Counted from the first letter of the stretch, positions 6,559 to 15,806 are shown. The stretch is DNA of 39,302 nt from an uncultured Oscillospiraceae bacterium (GCA_910589085.1 CAJUSG010000018.1:1-39302), one strand, 5' to 3'. Notes: a model not told the origin generated them from the letters alone. Translations and numbers: made by a program.

Positions 6559-8313
6559 TTAGGCTTTCTTGTTCTTCTTGAAGAAGATGGTCATGCAGCC
6601 CTCCACGGCCAGCACGATGGCCAGGACGAACAGCAGCGCACCCAGGATGGCCTGTGCGTAGGTGCCCCAGTCCACCTTGGCCAGCACCTCGGGGTTGCTG
6701 CTTGTAATCATGCCGATGCGGGCGGTGACGGTCTGGAACAGGGAGGTCAGGGTGACAATGAGCATAAAGCCCATGGGGATGTAGAACATCTTGTTGTTCC
6801 GGCCGATGTTGCCCAGCCAGGCGCAGACGGTGAGCAGGGCCAGAGCGGCCAGCAGCTGGTTGGCGGCGCCGAACAGGGGCCAGATCTTGCTGTAGCCGGT
6901 CATGCCCAGGCCGACGCCCAGCACCACGGTGATGGCGGTGGCCACCAGGGGGTTGCACAGGACAGCCTTGAAGCCGGTGACATCCTTATAGGTCTCGCCG
7001 GGCTTGAGCCAGAACTCCTGGAACATGTACCGGGCCAGACGGGTGGCGGTGTCCAGAGAGGTGAGGCAGAAGGCGGACACGGTGAGGACCAGCAGGGAGG
7101 CAACGGTGGTCTGGGTGGCCTCCAGGCCGGGGATGGAGGCTACCATCCGGGAGATGCCGGTGGCAAAGACCTGGGTGGGAACGCGGATGTCGCCGGCCAG
7201 GTACTCCTGCCAGATGAAGGAGACGGCGGCCAGGGAGATCAGGGCCAGGGCGCACTCGATGAGCATACCGCCGTAGGCGATGGGCTTGGCGTCCCGCTCG
7301 TGGTCCAGCTGCTTGGCGGTGGTGCCGGAGCCCACCAGGGAGTGGAAGCCGGAGATGGCGCCGCAGGCGATGGTGACGAACAGGGCGGGGAACATGGTGC
7401 CCAGGGAGGAGGCGCTGATGGTATCAACCCAGCCGGTGAAGGCGGGCATATCATTGTGAGCGGCGTCCGCGCCGGTGAGGCCCGCGCCGATCACGCCCAC
7501 GGCGGCGATGACCATCATGCCGTAGAGCAGGAAGGAGGACAGGTAGTCACGGGGCTGGAGCAGAATCCACACCGGAGCCACCGAGGCGATGAGGATGTAA
7601 ACGGCGATGATCCACATCCAGGCGGTGTTGGACAGATAGATGGGGTGGAAGTTCAGGCCGATGACCAGGCAGATGATAATGCCGATCACGCCGGCCACGG
7701 TGGCCACGGACAGGGGCGCGCCCCGGCGGTAGACCAGGATGCCGAAGATGATGGCCATGACGATGAACAGAATGGAGATCATAGCCACAGAAGCGTTGGT
7801 GTTGGCGGAGGCCTCGATCACGTTGCCCGCCTTATCCTTGGGGAAGCCGTCGAAGGTGCCGGCCACGATGGAGGCGAAGGCGGCCACCACCAGCACCAGG
7901 GTCAGGTAGGAAAAGAGCAGGAAGAGCTTCTTGGCCCGCTCGCCGATGTTGACGGCCACCACCTCGCCCAGGGACTGGCCCTTGTGGCGGATGGAGGCGA
8001 ACAGGGCGCCGTAGTCATGGACGGCTCCGAAGAAGATACCGCCGATCAGGACCCACAGCACCACGGGCACCCAGCCGAAGACGGCCGCCTGGATGGGGCC
8101 GTTGATGGGGCCGGCGCCGGCGATGGAGGAAAAATGGTGTCCCATCAGGACAGGGGCTTTGGCAGGGACGTAGTCCATGCCATCCTCCAGCTCATGAGCT
8201 GGGGTGGTCTTGGCGTCGTCCACGCCCCACTGCTTGGCAAGCCAGCCGCCGTAGAAGATATAGCCTACGACCAGGATGGCACAGCCAATAAGAACAACTA
8301 ACATTGCATTCAT
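6559..8313 (-). CDS. cstA: CstA-family carbon starvation transporter (pyruvate/peptide)
   Basis: This 584-residue membrane protein has about 16 hydrophobic helices. The N-terminal half contains the family blocks VLMGHHFSSIAGAGPINGPI and GIFFGAVHDYGALFASIRHKG. The later part has ACGAISGFHSLVGSGTTAKQ and AFCLTSLDTATRLARYMFQE, all diagnostic of CstA. Members (CstA, BtsT) take up pyruvate or peptides during carbon limitation. Length suits the Gram-positive form, shorter than E. coli CstA. The ATG at 8311-8313 follows AGGAGAGGAG; the longer open frame upstream overlaps the neighbouring gene. It is the second gene after the 171-residue unknown, whose promoter probably drives both. Confidence 0.93.
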   Translation of the reverse strand: MNAMLVVLIGCAILVVGYIFYGGWLAKQWGVDDAKTTPAHELEDGMDYVPAKAPVLMGHHFSSIAGAGPINGPIQAAVFGWVPVVLWVLIGGIFFGAVHDYGALFASIRHKGQSLGEVVAVNIGERAKKLFLLFSYLTLVLVVAAFASIVAGTFDGFPKDKAGNVIEASANTNASVAMISILFIVMAIIFGILVYRRGAPLSVATVAGVIGIIICLVIGLNFHPIYLSNTAWMWIIAVYILIASVAPVWILLQPRDYLSSFLLYGMMVIAAVGVIGAGLTGADAAHNDMPAFTGWVDTISASSLGTMFPALFVTIACGAISGFHSLVGSGTTAKQLDHERDAKPIAYGGMLIECALALISLAAVSFIWQEYLAGDIRVPTQVFATGISRMVASIPGLEATQTTVASLLVLTVSAFCLTSLDTATRLARYMFQEFWLKPGETYKDVTGFKAVLCNPLVATAITVVLGVGLGMTGYSKIWPLFGAANQLLAALALLTVCAWLGNIGRNNKMFYIPMGFMLIVTLTSLFQTVTARIGMITSSNPEVLAKVDWGTYAQAILGALLFVLAIVLAVEGCMTIFFKKNKKA

Positions 8314-8339
8314 TGGGTTTTCTCCTCTCCTATATAAAA

Positions 8340-8855
8340 TTATGCAGGAAACATGCGCGCCATCAGCCGTTTCAGGTCCTTCGCCAGGGCTTTCCCGGCC
8401 CGGTTGACGGTGATTTCGCCGGTGGACAGGTCCACCGCGGCTATTCGAAACTCCATCCATCCATGGAGCGATAGCTTAAATTCCCGGCGCTTTTTCAGCT
8501 TCTTCAGCCGCTCCAAAGCGTCCGGTTGGGCGCTGTCGTACAGCGCCACGGCGGTCAAATAGGTATACATATGCTGGCTGTGGGGGCGCACCCGGGGCTC
8601 GCCGTCGGCCAGGGTCCGCCGGAACATTTCCTCCACCAGGGCGGTGTCCAACTGTTCGGCGTCCCAGAGGTAGAGATACTCGTGATTCTCCGCCGCCCAC
8701 AGCTCCGCCTTCTTCACCAGCACATACTGGCTGTCCCGCATGTGGTAGGCGCACAGGGCCTTCAGGGGTGTGCCGTCGTGGATTTCCTCAATGTCGTAAT
8801 AGGCGGCACAGGCCTTTATCAGCCCCTCTATAGCCTTCTCGCTGCGCTGGGACAT
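8340..8855 (-). CDS. Uncharacterised protein upstream of cstA (171 aa)
   Basis: A soluble-looking protein begins MSQRSEKAIEGLIKACAAYY and contains ALCAYHMRDSQYVLVKKAEL and ENHEYLYLWDAEQLD. The end is basic (RAGKALAKDLKRLMARMF). No catalytic motif or membrane segment is apparent. AAAGGGGGG precedes the ATG at 8853-8855. It lies 26 bases upstream of cstA on the same strand, after a good promoter at 8922-8950, so the two genes probably form an operon. A role linked to CstA transport is an inference from position only. Confidence 0.75.
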   Translation of the reverse strand: MSQRSEKAIEGLIKACAAYYDIEEIHDGTPLKALCAYHMRDSQYVLVKKAELWAAENHEYLYLWDAEQLDTALVEEMFRRTLADGEPRVRPHSQHMYTYLTAVALYDSAQPDALERLKKLKKRREFKLSLHGWMEFRIAAVDLSTGEITVNRAGKALAKDLKRLMARMFPA

Positions 8856-8921
8856 GGCCCGTCCCCCCCTTTCTCCGCCGCCCTCAGGCGGGAGTTTATG
8901 AATAAATTGTGAAGCAGAGTT

Positions 8922-8950
8922 ATCATACCAGATTACCCCACTTTTTTCAA
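8922..8950 (-). promoter_or_regulatory. Promoter of the unknown-cstA operon
   Basis: On the minus strand TTGAAA (8945-8950), 17 bases, TATGAT (8922-8927). This is a good housekeeping-type promoter about 65 bases before the first gene. Confidence 0.75.
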
Positions 8951-9038
8951 GAAAATTCCTTGGTGCATCTGTACAAAATATGGTTTTCCTCTTGGTATTT
9001 TTTCGCTTTAGTGCACAGTACTATTAAAGCGCCCGCCG

Positions 9039-9067
9039 TTGACAAGGGGGCGGGGATACAGTAAAAT
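9039..9067 (+). promoter_or_regulatory. Promoter of the sulfatase gene
   Basis: TTGACA (9039-9044), 17 bases, TAAAAT (9062-9067). It is a near-consensus vegetative promoter. The predicted transcription start near 9074 leaves a 35-base leader to the TTG start at 9109. Confidence 0.85.
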
Positions 9068-9108
9068 AGCCCAATATACAGATGCGGGCGCAGGTGGAGG
9101 TGATCTCT

Positions 9109-11148
9109 TTGGGCAATGAAAAAGCCGCTCTCGTCTCTCTATGGACGAGGTGGCGGCGGCTGGCGCTCCCGGCCCTGTTTATGCTGGCGGCCGTCTACCT
9201 GGAGGAGCTGTTTTTAAAGCTGTACTGCTTCCACACCCTTACGGTGGAGGGCGCGATATTTACCTTTCTGTTCACCATGCCCCTCGCCATACTGCTGGGC
9301 CTGCTGTGCGGCGGAACCCCTGTCCGGCTCGGGCGGGTGCTGCTGCCGCTGTGCACCGGGCTGGTGTCTGTCTGGGTGGGCACCCAAGTGGTCTACTACC
9401 ACCTGTTCAAGGCCTTTCTCACCGTCTTCTCCCTGACAAAGATGGCCATGGTGGCCCAATCCTTCGGCGAGATGGCGGTGGGCAACGTGCTGGCCAACTG
9501 GCTCCCCATTCTGACAATGATGGTGCCCACCCTGCTGGCTCTGTGGTTCCGGGAGCGGCTGATCCCCAATGATGCGCTGGCCAAGGGGCAGCGCATCCGG
9601 ATGGCGGCTGTGGCCGCCGCCATCCAGCTGCTCTCCATGGGCCTTGTGCTGCTGTGCGGCGGCGGGGTGCTCTCCCTGCGGTACATCTACTACCGCACCG
9701 CCACCCCCGAGCTGGAGGTGCAGAATTTCGGCGTGTTCACCCAGACCCAGCTGGAGCTGCGCCGGGTCCTCTTCGGCATTGAGCCCGACGCCCCCGACGC
9801 CAGCGCGGAGCCGGCTCCCGACAAGGCGCCCCCCGATCTGGAGCCAACAGTCCCCGACAGTCCCCGCCCCACACCGGAGGCCATCCCTGGCTTCCACACC
9901 CTTCCCATCGACTTCGAGACCCTGATCGCCAACGAGGAGGACGAGGGGCTGAAAAGCGCCCATCAGTGGTTCTCTCAGCGGACGCCCACTCCGGAGAATC
10001 TGTGGACCGGTTACTTTGAGGGAAAAAATCTGATCTGGATTGTGGCGGAGGGCTTTTCCACCCTGGCCATGGACCCCCAGCGCACCCCCACCCTGTGGAA
10101 GCTGTCCCACCAGGGTTTCGTCTTCGACCATTTCTATACCCCTCTGTGGGGGGTGTCCACCTCCGACGGGGAGTATGTCACCACCACCGGCCTCATCCCC
10201 AAATCCGGGGTATGGAGCTACTCTCTGTCCTCGGAGAATTACATGCCCTTCGCCCTGGGCAACCAGCTCCACCAGAAGGGCTACCGCACCCTCGCCTTCC
10301 ACGACTACCTCTATAGCTACTATGACCGGGACAAATCCCACCCCAATATGGGCTTTGAGTACTACGCCCTGGGCCAGGGCCTGGAGCTGGAGGAGGTCTG
10401 GCCCCCCTCCGACCTGGAGATGATGGAGCAGATTGTCCCCATGTTCGTGGACGAGGAGCGGTTTATGGTCTACTGCCTCACCGTCAGCGGCCATTTGAAC
10501 TACACCCGGGAGAGCAACGCCATGACCCGGCGCCACTGGGATGCCGTGGCCGACCTGCCCTACAGCGAGGAGGTACGGGGTTATCTGGCCTGCCAGATGG
10601 AGCTGGAGCTGGCCTTGAACAGCCTGGTCAGCCAGCTGGAGGAGGCGGGCAAGCTGAAGGACACCGTGATTGTCCTGTCCGCTGACCACTACCCCTACGG
10701 CCTCACCGACGAGCAGTACAGCGAGCTCTTCGGCCACCAGGTGGACCCGGTGTTTGAGATCTTTAAAAACACCCTGATCCTCTGGAGCGGCGAAATGGAG
10801 GGCACCGCCGTCAAGGTGGACAAATACTGTTCCAGCCTGGACATTATGCCCACCCTGTCCAACCTCTTCGGCCTGGACTACGACTCCCGGCTCATTATGG
10901 GCTCCGATATCCTGTCGGGCAGCGACGAGCTGGTCATCTTCGCCAACTACAGCTTTATCTGCGGAGATGGCTATTACAACTCCGTGCTGGACCAGTTCAC
11001 CCGCTGGGACGGAGGGGAGCCCGACCTGGAGGAGGTGGCCGGGCTGGTGGCCGAGGTGCAGAACCGGGTGGCCTTCTCCGCCACCATTCTGGATTGCGAC
11101 TACTACCGCCTGGCCCTGGGCGGCCCGGCTGGGGAAGGGACAGAATAA
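9109..11148 (+). CDS. LTA-synthase-like membrane sulfatase
   Basis: A 679-residue protein with about five N-terminal membrane helices (to about residue 200), a proline-rich linker, and an extracellular sulfatase-fold domain from about residue 300. The domain opens with GKNLIWIVAEGFSTLAM. The segment GVSTSDGEYVTTTGL places the nucleophilic Thr at residue 351, and VSGHLNY and SADHYPYG supply metal-binding residues. Such enzymes transfer glycerol-phosphate or related groups from lipids during lipoteichoic acid-type polymer synthesis. The TTG at 9109 is preferred over ATG at 9082 because GGAGGTGAT lies at ideal spacing before it and the ATG would be nearly leaderless. The gene is monocistronic, ending in a hairpin. 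Confidence 0.88.
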   Translation: MGNEKAALVSLWTRWRRLALPALFMLAAVYLEELFLKLYCFHTLTVEGAIFTFLFTMPLAILLGLLCGGTPVRLGRVLLPLCTGLVSVWVGTQVVYYHLFKAFLTVFSLTKMAMVAQSFGEMAVGNVLANWLPILTMMVPTLLALWFRERLIPNDALAKGQRIRMAAVAAAIQLLSMGLVLLCGGGVLSLRYIYYRTATPELEVQNFGVFTQTQLELRRVLFGIEPDAPDASAEPAPDKAPPDLEPTVPDSPRPTPEAIPGFHTLPIDFETLIANEEDEGLKSAHQWFSQRTPTPENLWTGYFEGKNLIWIVAEGFSTLAMDPQRTPTLWKLSHQGFVFDHFYTPLWGVSTSDGEYVTTTGLIPKSGVWSYSLSSENYMPFALGNQLHQKGYRTLAFHDYLYSYYDRDKSHPNMGFEYYALGQGLELEEVWPPSDLEMMEQIVPMFVDEERFMVYCLTVSGHLNYTRESNAMTRRHWDAVADLPYSEEVRGYLACQMELELALNSLVSQLEEAGKLKDTVIVLSADHYPYGLTDEQYSELFGHQVDPVFEIFKNTLILWSGEMEGTAVKVDKYCSSLDIMPTLSNLFGLDYDSRLIMGSDILSGSDELVIFANYSFICGDGYYNSVLDQFTRWDGGEPDLEEVAGLVAEVQNRVAFSATILDCDYYRLALGGPAGEGTE

Positions 11149-11163
11149 CCCACCATCTCAGCA

Positions 11164-11197
11164 GAGAGGACCGGACGCTCTTGTGTCCGGTCCTCTC
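11164..11197. terminator. Bidirectional hairpin between convergent genes
   Basis: A perfect 13-bp stem (GAGAGGACCGGAC and its complement) with an 8-base loop lies between the stops of the convergent sulfatase and DUF2974 genes. Neither side has a strong T-run. Confidence 0.65.
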
Positions 11198-11204
11198 ACC
11201 ACAT

Positions 11205-12275
11205 CTACAGGGCGCGCAGGGCGGAGCCGGCCAGCCGGGCCAGGGACGAGGCGACGGTGAGCAGGTCCTTGGGGTCGGCATCCCTGACGGAGCGCAGGGC
11301 GGCGGCCAGATTGGCGGGCTCCAGCGCCTCCTTCACCGTCCTGGCATCTCCCGAGGACAGCAGCTCATACAGCGTATCCGCCACCGTCTCCCGCTGGTCG
11401 TTGGTCAGCCCCGCCAGCCAGTCCTTCAGGGCGCGGTCGATCATTCTGCTGCCGGCGTCCACCTCCTCCAGCCGGACAAAGTCGCCCCCCAGCACCTGCC
11501 AGGAGTACAGGTCGTGCTGAAACAGCCCCTTCTGGTCGCTGTCCACCACGGTGTGGGGCTCCTCGTGGGTAAGCAGCAGGCCCACCACCGAGGATTTTGG
11601 GACAAAGCTGCGGATTCTGGTGCGCAGCTCCTGATACCCCGGCCGGGCCAGCAGATAGGGGTTGAAGCCGGGGCCGTCGAAGGAGTACACCGCCCGGAGC
11701 CGGTCCCGGACCTTCGCCGGGCACAGGGCCGCCCCGGTAACCGCCAGATTGCCCCCCTTGGAGTGTCCCCCCAGCCAAAGGGGACCGGAAAAGCCCCGGG
11801 CAAAATCCTGAACATAGTCCGCAGCCGCCAGTTGGGCGGGAACCAGGTCCAAAAAGCTCAGATTAAAGTCCTCCTTCCAGCCCACCAGGGTGCCGTCAGT
11901 CCCCCGGAAGGCCAGAAAGGCGGAGCCGTCCCCGGGCAGGACCGTGAGGGCGGCAAACTGGGTCTCCTCCTTGGGGACAAAGCGGTCGGCACAGCAGGTC
12001 AGCCCCATGGCGGCGAAACGGGGAGCGGCCGTCAGAGCCCGGAGGAGCTCCAGATCACACTCACACCGGCAGCGGCCCCGCCGCCCGGCGGGCAGGGCCA
12101 GATACCGCTCCGCCGTCTGCCCGAGAGGGACGGGCGGCTCGGGCCCGGAGGGCGCCAGACCGTCGAAGTGGACATAGGCCAGGGCGGACAGCACCAGGGC
12201 GTCCACCGCGCCGAAGGGGACATGCTCCAGAGACAGGTCCCCCCTCCAGGCCAGGTAATCCAGAAGATTTCCCAT
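11205..12275 (-). CDS. DUF2974/Mbeg1-like alpha-beta hydrolase
   Basis: This 356-residue protein begins MGNLLDYLAWRGDLSLEHVPFG, the usual opening of DUF2974 (Mbeg1-like) proteins. FLAFRGTDGTLVGWKEDFNL is followed by GGHSKGGNLAV, in which GHSKG is the nucleophile elbow of a lipase-type hydrolase. SFDGPGF and a C-terminal HDLYSWQV block are also typical. No signal peptide is seen, so action is probably cytoplasmic; the substrate is unknown. The ATG at 12273-12275 has AAGGGG 8 bases upstream; a GTG three codons earlier overlaps that site. It is divergent from spoIIID. Confidence 0.85.
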   Translation of the reverse strand: MGNLLDYLAWRGDLSLEHVPFGAVDALVLSALAYVHFDGLAPSGPEPPVPLGQTAERYLALPAGRRGRCRCECDLELLRALTAAPRFAAMGLTCCADRFVPKEETQFAALTVLPGDGSAFLAFRGTDGTLVGWKEDFNLSFLDLVPAQLAAADYVQDFARGFSGPLWLGGHSKGGNLAVTGAALCPAKVRDRLRAVYSFDGPGFNPYLLARPGYQELRTRIRSFVPKSSVVGLLLTHEEPHTVVDSDQKGLFQHDLYSWQVLGGDFVRLEEVDAGSRMIDRALKDWLAGLTNDQRETVADTLYELLSSGDARTVKEALEPANLAAALRSVRDADPKDLLTVASSLARLAGSALRAL

Positions 12276-12320
12276 TGCGCTCACCCCTTTTCCCAGTCTA
12301 TGACCTGGGAGGAAAAACGC

Positions 12321-12349
12321 TCATATCTCCTCCGCAGGCCGCATAGGAT
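12321..12349 (+). promoter_or_regulatory. Sigma-E-like promoter for spoIIID
   Basis: TCATATC (12321-12327), 14 bases, CATAGGAT (12342-12349) fits the sigma-E pattern (ATATT-type -35, CATAnnnT -10, 14-15 spacing). spoIIID is a known sigma-E target in sporulating Firmicutes. A GC-rich hairpin (AGGAG...CCTCCT, about 12360-12405) follows in the leader. Confidence 0.6.
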
Positions 12350-12439
12350 GGAACAGCAAAGGAGGAGCCGGCCCCCATCCGCGGGGGAATGAGCCGGGGC
12401 CTCCTGAGAGTCGGGGAGTGTTGTGCTTTGAAAGGGAAT

Positions 12440-12676
12440 ATGGAGGAACGGGCCGAGCGTCTGGCGCTCTACATCCTGGAGAACCGGACCACGGTGCGGG
12501 CCGCGGCACAAAAGTTTGGAATCAGCAAGAGCTCGGTGCACAAAGATCTGGCCGAGCGTCTGCCCACCTTCAACCGGACGCTCTATCTCCAGGTAAAAGA
12601 GGTGCTGGAGCAGAACAAGGCGGAGCGCCACATCCGAGGGGGCATCGCCACCCGGAAGAAATACAAAGGAGTGTAA
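12440..12676 (+). CDS. spoIIID: Sporulation transcription factor SpoIIID
   Basis: A 78-residue protein. The helix-turn-helix TVRAAAQKFGISKSSVHKDL is nearly invariant in SpoIIID, and the basic C-terminus (ERHIRGGIATRKKYKG) is the second DNA-binding element of the family. SpoIIID switches mother-cell gene expression between the sigma-E and sigma-K stages. The ATG at 12440 follows AAAGGGA; the upstream open frame lacks a better start. A sigma-E-like promoter lies about 90 bases upstream and a strong terminator follows. Presence of this gene together with spoIVB confirms a spore former. Confidence 0.95.
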   Translation: MEERAERLALYILENRTTVRAAAQKFGISKSSVHKDLAERLPTFNRTLYLQVKEVLEQNKAERHIRGGIATRKKYKGV

Positions 12677-12678
12677 TC

Positions 12679-12708
12679 AAGCTCCCCCGGCACGGGCCGG
12701 GGGAGCTT
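12679..12708 (+). terminator. spoIIID terminator
   Basis: AAGCTCCCCCGGC and GCCGGGGGAGCTT form a perfect 13-bp stem with an ACGG loop directly after the spoIIID stop, followed by a short T-containing stretch. Confidence 0.8.
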
Positions 12709-12741
12709 TGCTGTTCCTTCCCGGCCTGTGCCGGGCGCTCT

Positions 12742-15087
12742 TTATTCGGCGAGGGGGAAGGTCACCACGGCGGTGAACAGGTCGGCCTCGGTGGAGATTG
12801 TCAGACTGCCACCGCAGGCCCTGGTGAAGGACTCCGCGATGGACAGCCCCAGGCCGGAGCCGCCGTCGGTGCGGCTCTCGTCCCCCCGGACGAAGCGGGC
12901 GGTGTAGTCCGCCCCGGGTTTCAGCTCGGCGGCGGAGGTGTTGCGCACGCCGGCGCTGGCCTGGCCCCCCTCCACCGTCAGGCTCAGGTAGACCCGGGAG
13001 CCGGGCAGGGAGTACTTCAGGGCGTTGCCGATCAGGTTCTGGAAGACCCGGTACAGCCGGTCGCTGTCGGCGGTGATGGGCACCTCCCCCTCGGGGATGG
13101 CGGTCCGCAGGGTAAGCCCGCTGTTGTCGATGGCCTGAGCCATGTCGGCCAGGGTCTGGCGCAATAACCGGGCGTAATCAAGCCGCTCCAATTTAACCGG
13201 GAGTTGTCCCGAGGCCGCCTTGCTCACCTCAAATACATCCTGTACCATGGCCTTGAGCCGCTGGGCCTTCTCCCCCATGATCTGGACATACTCGCTGGCC
13301 GGGGGCTCCAGGGGCTCCTGGGAGAGCAGCTCGGTGTAGCTGATGATGGAGGTCAGCGGGGTCTTCAGGTCGTGGGACACATTGGTCACCAGCTCCACCT
13401 TCATCCGCTCGCTGCGGGTACGCTCCTCCACCGCCTGGTGCAGGCCCTGACGGATGTGGTTCAGGTCGTCGGCCAGCCCGGCCAGGTCGCTGTTTTCCTG
13501 TAAGGCTATTTCCCCTTCCAGCTCGCCCGCCCGAACGGCCGCGGCCTGACCGGCCACCGCCCCGAAGTCGGTCCACAGCCGCTGCATCCGCCAGATCAGG
13601 ACCGCGCATACCAGGAGCAGCAGGGCAGCGGGGGTGACAATAGCCCAGACGGCCTCCAGAGGCACGCCGCCCCGGTAGCTGGTCTCATAGACCAGCATAT
13701 TCAGGTTGACCGCCCCCAGCAGGAGGAGCGTCATCGCGGTGATGCCGCACACCCGGCTCAGCCGCCTCTGGAGGGGCAGGTCCAGCCCCCAGGCGGCCAG
13801 CATGGCGATTACGCCCCGTCTCCAGGGCCGCTTATTATACCGCCAGTCATTGAAAATCAGCAGATACAGCCCCCAGAACACCGCAAGCAGGCCCGGCGTG
13901 TGGTCGGCCAGCTCCCGGAGGTACTCCTGGAATAACCAGCCGCCGTTCTCCGACAGAATGGTCACCGCTGTGCCGATGCTGGCGGTCTGCTCCACGAGGG
14001 GAACATTGTAGCTGTCATAAAAACCATTCTCCGTCAGCCACTCCTCATAGCTGATCCCATTCTGTTCCAGCTCCGCCATGATGTCGCCATTGATATAGAG
14101 GTCGCCGGGGACGGCCTCAGCCACCGGCGTATCGCTGTAGGCGTAGGTCAGCTCCTGCCAGATATCCCCAAAATACTCCGGGCGGGGGAGGCAGAAGAAC
14201 ACCAGCAGCAGAGCGGCTAATACCTTGACCTCAAACCAAACCTTCCCCGTCCCCCGGGCCAGGGCCATGTCCGCCCGCTTCTTATCCTGACCCAGGAGGA
14301 TATACACCAGGAACACCCCAGCGCCCACACCCGTCCGGACAGCCTCCTGAATGATCCGCTCTCGCCACTGGTCCAGCCCCTGTTTGATATAGTACAGCGT
14401 ATTGTACTGGTCTGAGCCGGTGCTGCCATAATTGCCCTTGATAAAAATTTGCGGGCTGCTGATGACCGCCATGGTCACCTTCACCTTGGACCCCGCCTCG
14501 TCCACCGTGAAGTTCTTGTATCCGGGGACATACCACTGATAGCTGTCCTCCCGCTCGTCAAAGCGGTAGTAGCCGTCGCCGTAGAGGTCCAGCTCACTGC
14601 CATCCTTCCAGGCCCGGACCTTCTCCCCGTCGAATTGCAGGAGAAAGCCGTAGCCCTCGGGCAGCTGGGCCGCTGTGGTAGAGGCGGTCAGCGTGTCGCT
14701 GTTGCTGTAAAGGGCTTCTCCTTCCTTCGCCACGGTGTAGAGGACGTTTTTGTCCTCCTTCATTTTTTCATGGATGCCTTTGGCCCACCGCTCCGCGCCG
14801 GTGGAAGGTACCGGGCCGTTTCCGTCGTCCGCGCTGTAGCCGTAATAGCCGTAGGCCCAGCCCCCGGCCCCCATGGTAATCAGCCGCTCCAGCCGGGAGG
14901 AGACAAAGCCGCGAAACTCCGTTGTGTCCCGCCAGTCGGAGGCGAAGCTGTCGGAGATCCACCGCCGGCTGCCCGAGGCGGTCATCGCTGTGCCGAAGTA
15001 CAGCCCCCCCTCCAGAAGCAGAGAAACCCCCAGCAGGAAGGCCACAAAGCCTAAAATCGCCTTACTTTTTTTCCATTTTGTATCCAA
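12742..15087 (-). CDS. Sensor histidine kinase with large extracytoplasmic domains
   Basis: A 781-residue kinase. One membrane anchor at about residues 10-32 is followed by a roughly 200-residue extracytoplasmic domain. Further membrane helices (GVGAGVFLVYILLGQ, VLAALLLVFFCLP), a second external loop and another membrane cluster follow. The cytoplasmic half has NVSHDLKTPLTSIISYTELL with the phospho-accepting His572, then NLIGNALKYS (N box) and GSGLGLSIAESF (G2 box). The start is TTG at 15087, inside the end of the response-regulator gene (26-base overlap), so translation is probably coupled. The ligand is unknown; the C-terminal half resembles VanS/PhoR kinases. Confidence 0.9.
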   Translation of the reverse strand: MDTKWKKSKAILGFVAFLLGVSLLLEGGLYFGTAMTASGSRRWISDSFASDWRDTTEFRGFVSSRLERLITMGAGGWAYGYYGYSADDGNGPVPSTGAERWAKGIHEKMKEDKNVLYTVAKEGEALYSNSDTLTASTTAAQLPEGYGFLLQFDGEKVRAWKDGSELDLYGDGYYRFDEREDSYQWYVPGYKNFTVDEAGSKVKVTMAVISSPQIFIKGNYGSTGSDQYNTLYYIKQGLDQWRERIIQEAVRTGVGAGVFLVYILLGQDKKRADMALARGTGKVWFEVKVLAALLLVFFCLPRPEYFGDIWQELTYAYSDTPVAEAVPGDLYINGDIMAELEQNGISYEEWLTENGFYDSYNVPLVEQTASIGTAVTILSENGGWLFQEYLRELADHTPGLLAVFWGLYLLIFNDWRYNKRPWRRGVIAMLAAWGLDLPLQRRLSRVCGITAMTLLLLGAVNLNMLVYETSYRGGVPLEAVWAIVTPAALLLLVCAVLIWRMQRLWTDFGAVAGQAAAVRAGELEGEIALQENSDLAGLADDLNHIRQGLHQAVEERTRSERMKVELVTNVSHDLKTPLTSIISYTELLSQEPLEPPASEYVQIMGEKAQRLKAMVQDVFEVSKAASGQLPVKLERLDYARLLRQTLADMAQAIDNSGLTLRTAIPEGEVPITADSDRLYRVFQNLIGNALKYSLPGSRVYLSLTVEGGQASAGVRNTSAAELKPGADYTARFVRGDESRTDGGSGLGLSIAESFTRACGGSLTISTEADLFTAVVTFPLAE

Positions 15088-15760
15088 TGCCCCACACCAC
15101 CTTTAAATAGTCTGGCTCACGAGGATTGAGCTCAATTTTTTCCCGGATGCGCCGGATATGGACCATTACCGTGCCCTCGGAGGACCATGCCTCCTCCCCC
15201 CATACCCGGCGGTAGATCTCCTCCGCGGGGAACACCCGGCCCAGATTGCGCATGAGCAGATCGACAATGCCCGTCTCGATGTTGGTGAGCTTTACCGTCT
15301 CGCCGTCGGCGGTGAGGACCCGGTTGGCCGGGTCGTAGGCCAGGCGGCCGTTGACAACCGTGCCGTCGGGGGTGGCGTTTACGTCCCCCAGCCGGGTATA
15401 CCGCCGCAGCTGGCTGCGCACCCGCGCCACCAGCTCCTGCATACTGAAGGGCTTGGTCACGTAGTCGTCCGCCCCCATGGACAGCCCCAGCACCTTGTCG
15501 CTCTCCTCGCTCTTGGCCGACAGCACGATCACCGGCAGGTTCCGCCGCTCCCGGATGCGCAGCACGGCGGACAGGCCGTCCAGCCGGGGCATCATCACAT
15601 CCATGAGGATCAGCCGCAGGTCGGGATCGACCGCCCTGTCCAGCGCCTCCATGCCGTCGTAGGCCCGGAGAACACGCCAGCCCTCCTTCTCCAGCGCGGC
15701 GGCTATGGCCCCCACAATCTCCTTGTCGTCGTCTACCACCAGTATGGTCTCTTGGCTCAT
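15062..15760 (-). CDS. OmpR/PhoB-family response regulator
   Basis: A 232-residue regulator. The receiver domain begins ETILVVDDDKEIV, with phospho-acceptor Asp54 in LILMDVMMP, and has VLSAKSE and DDYVTKPF (conserved Lys near 105). The C-terminal winged helix includes LTNIETGIVDLLMRNLGRVF and VMVHIRRIREKIE. It is VanR/RegX-like. The ATG at 15758-15760 has AAGGAG 8 bases upstream; an upstream in-frame start at 15790 lacks a site. It is cotranscribed with the kinase gene it overlaps. Three TGTAAGA repeats upstream suggest autoregulation. Confidence 0.93.
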   Translation of the reverse strand: MSQETILVVDDDKEIVGAIAAALEKEGWRVLRAYDGMEALDRAVDPDLRLILMDVMMPRLDGLSAVLRIRERRNLPVIVLSAKSEESDKVLGLSMGADDYVTKPFSMQELVARVRSQLRRYTRLGDVNATPDGTVVNGRLAYDPANRVLTADGETVKLTNIETGIVDLLMRNLGRVFPAEEIYRRVWGEEAWSSEGTVMVHIRRIREKIELNPREPDYLKVVWGIGYKMEKK

Positions 15761-15806
15761 CAGGTCCGCTCCTTCCTCGTTCGCTGACATCAGGATATCA
15801 AAGGTT

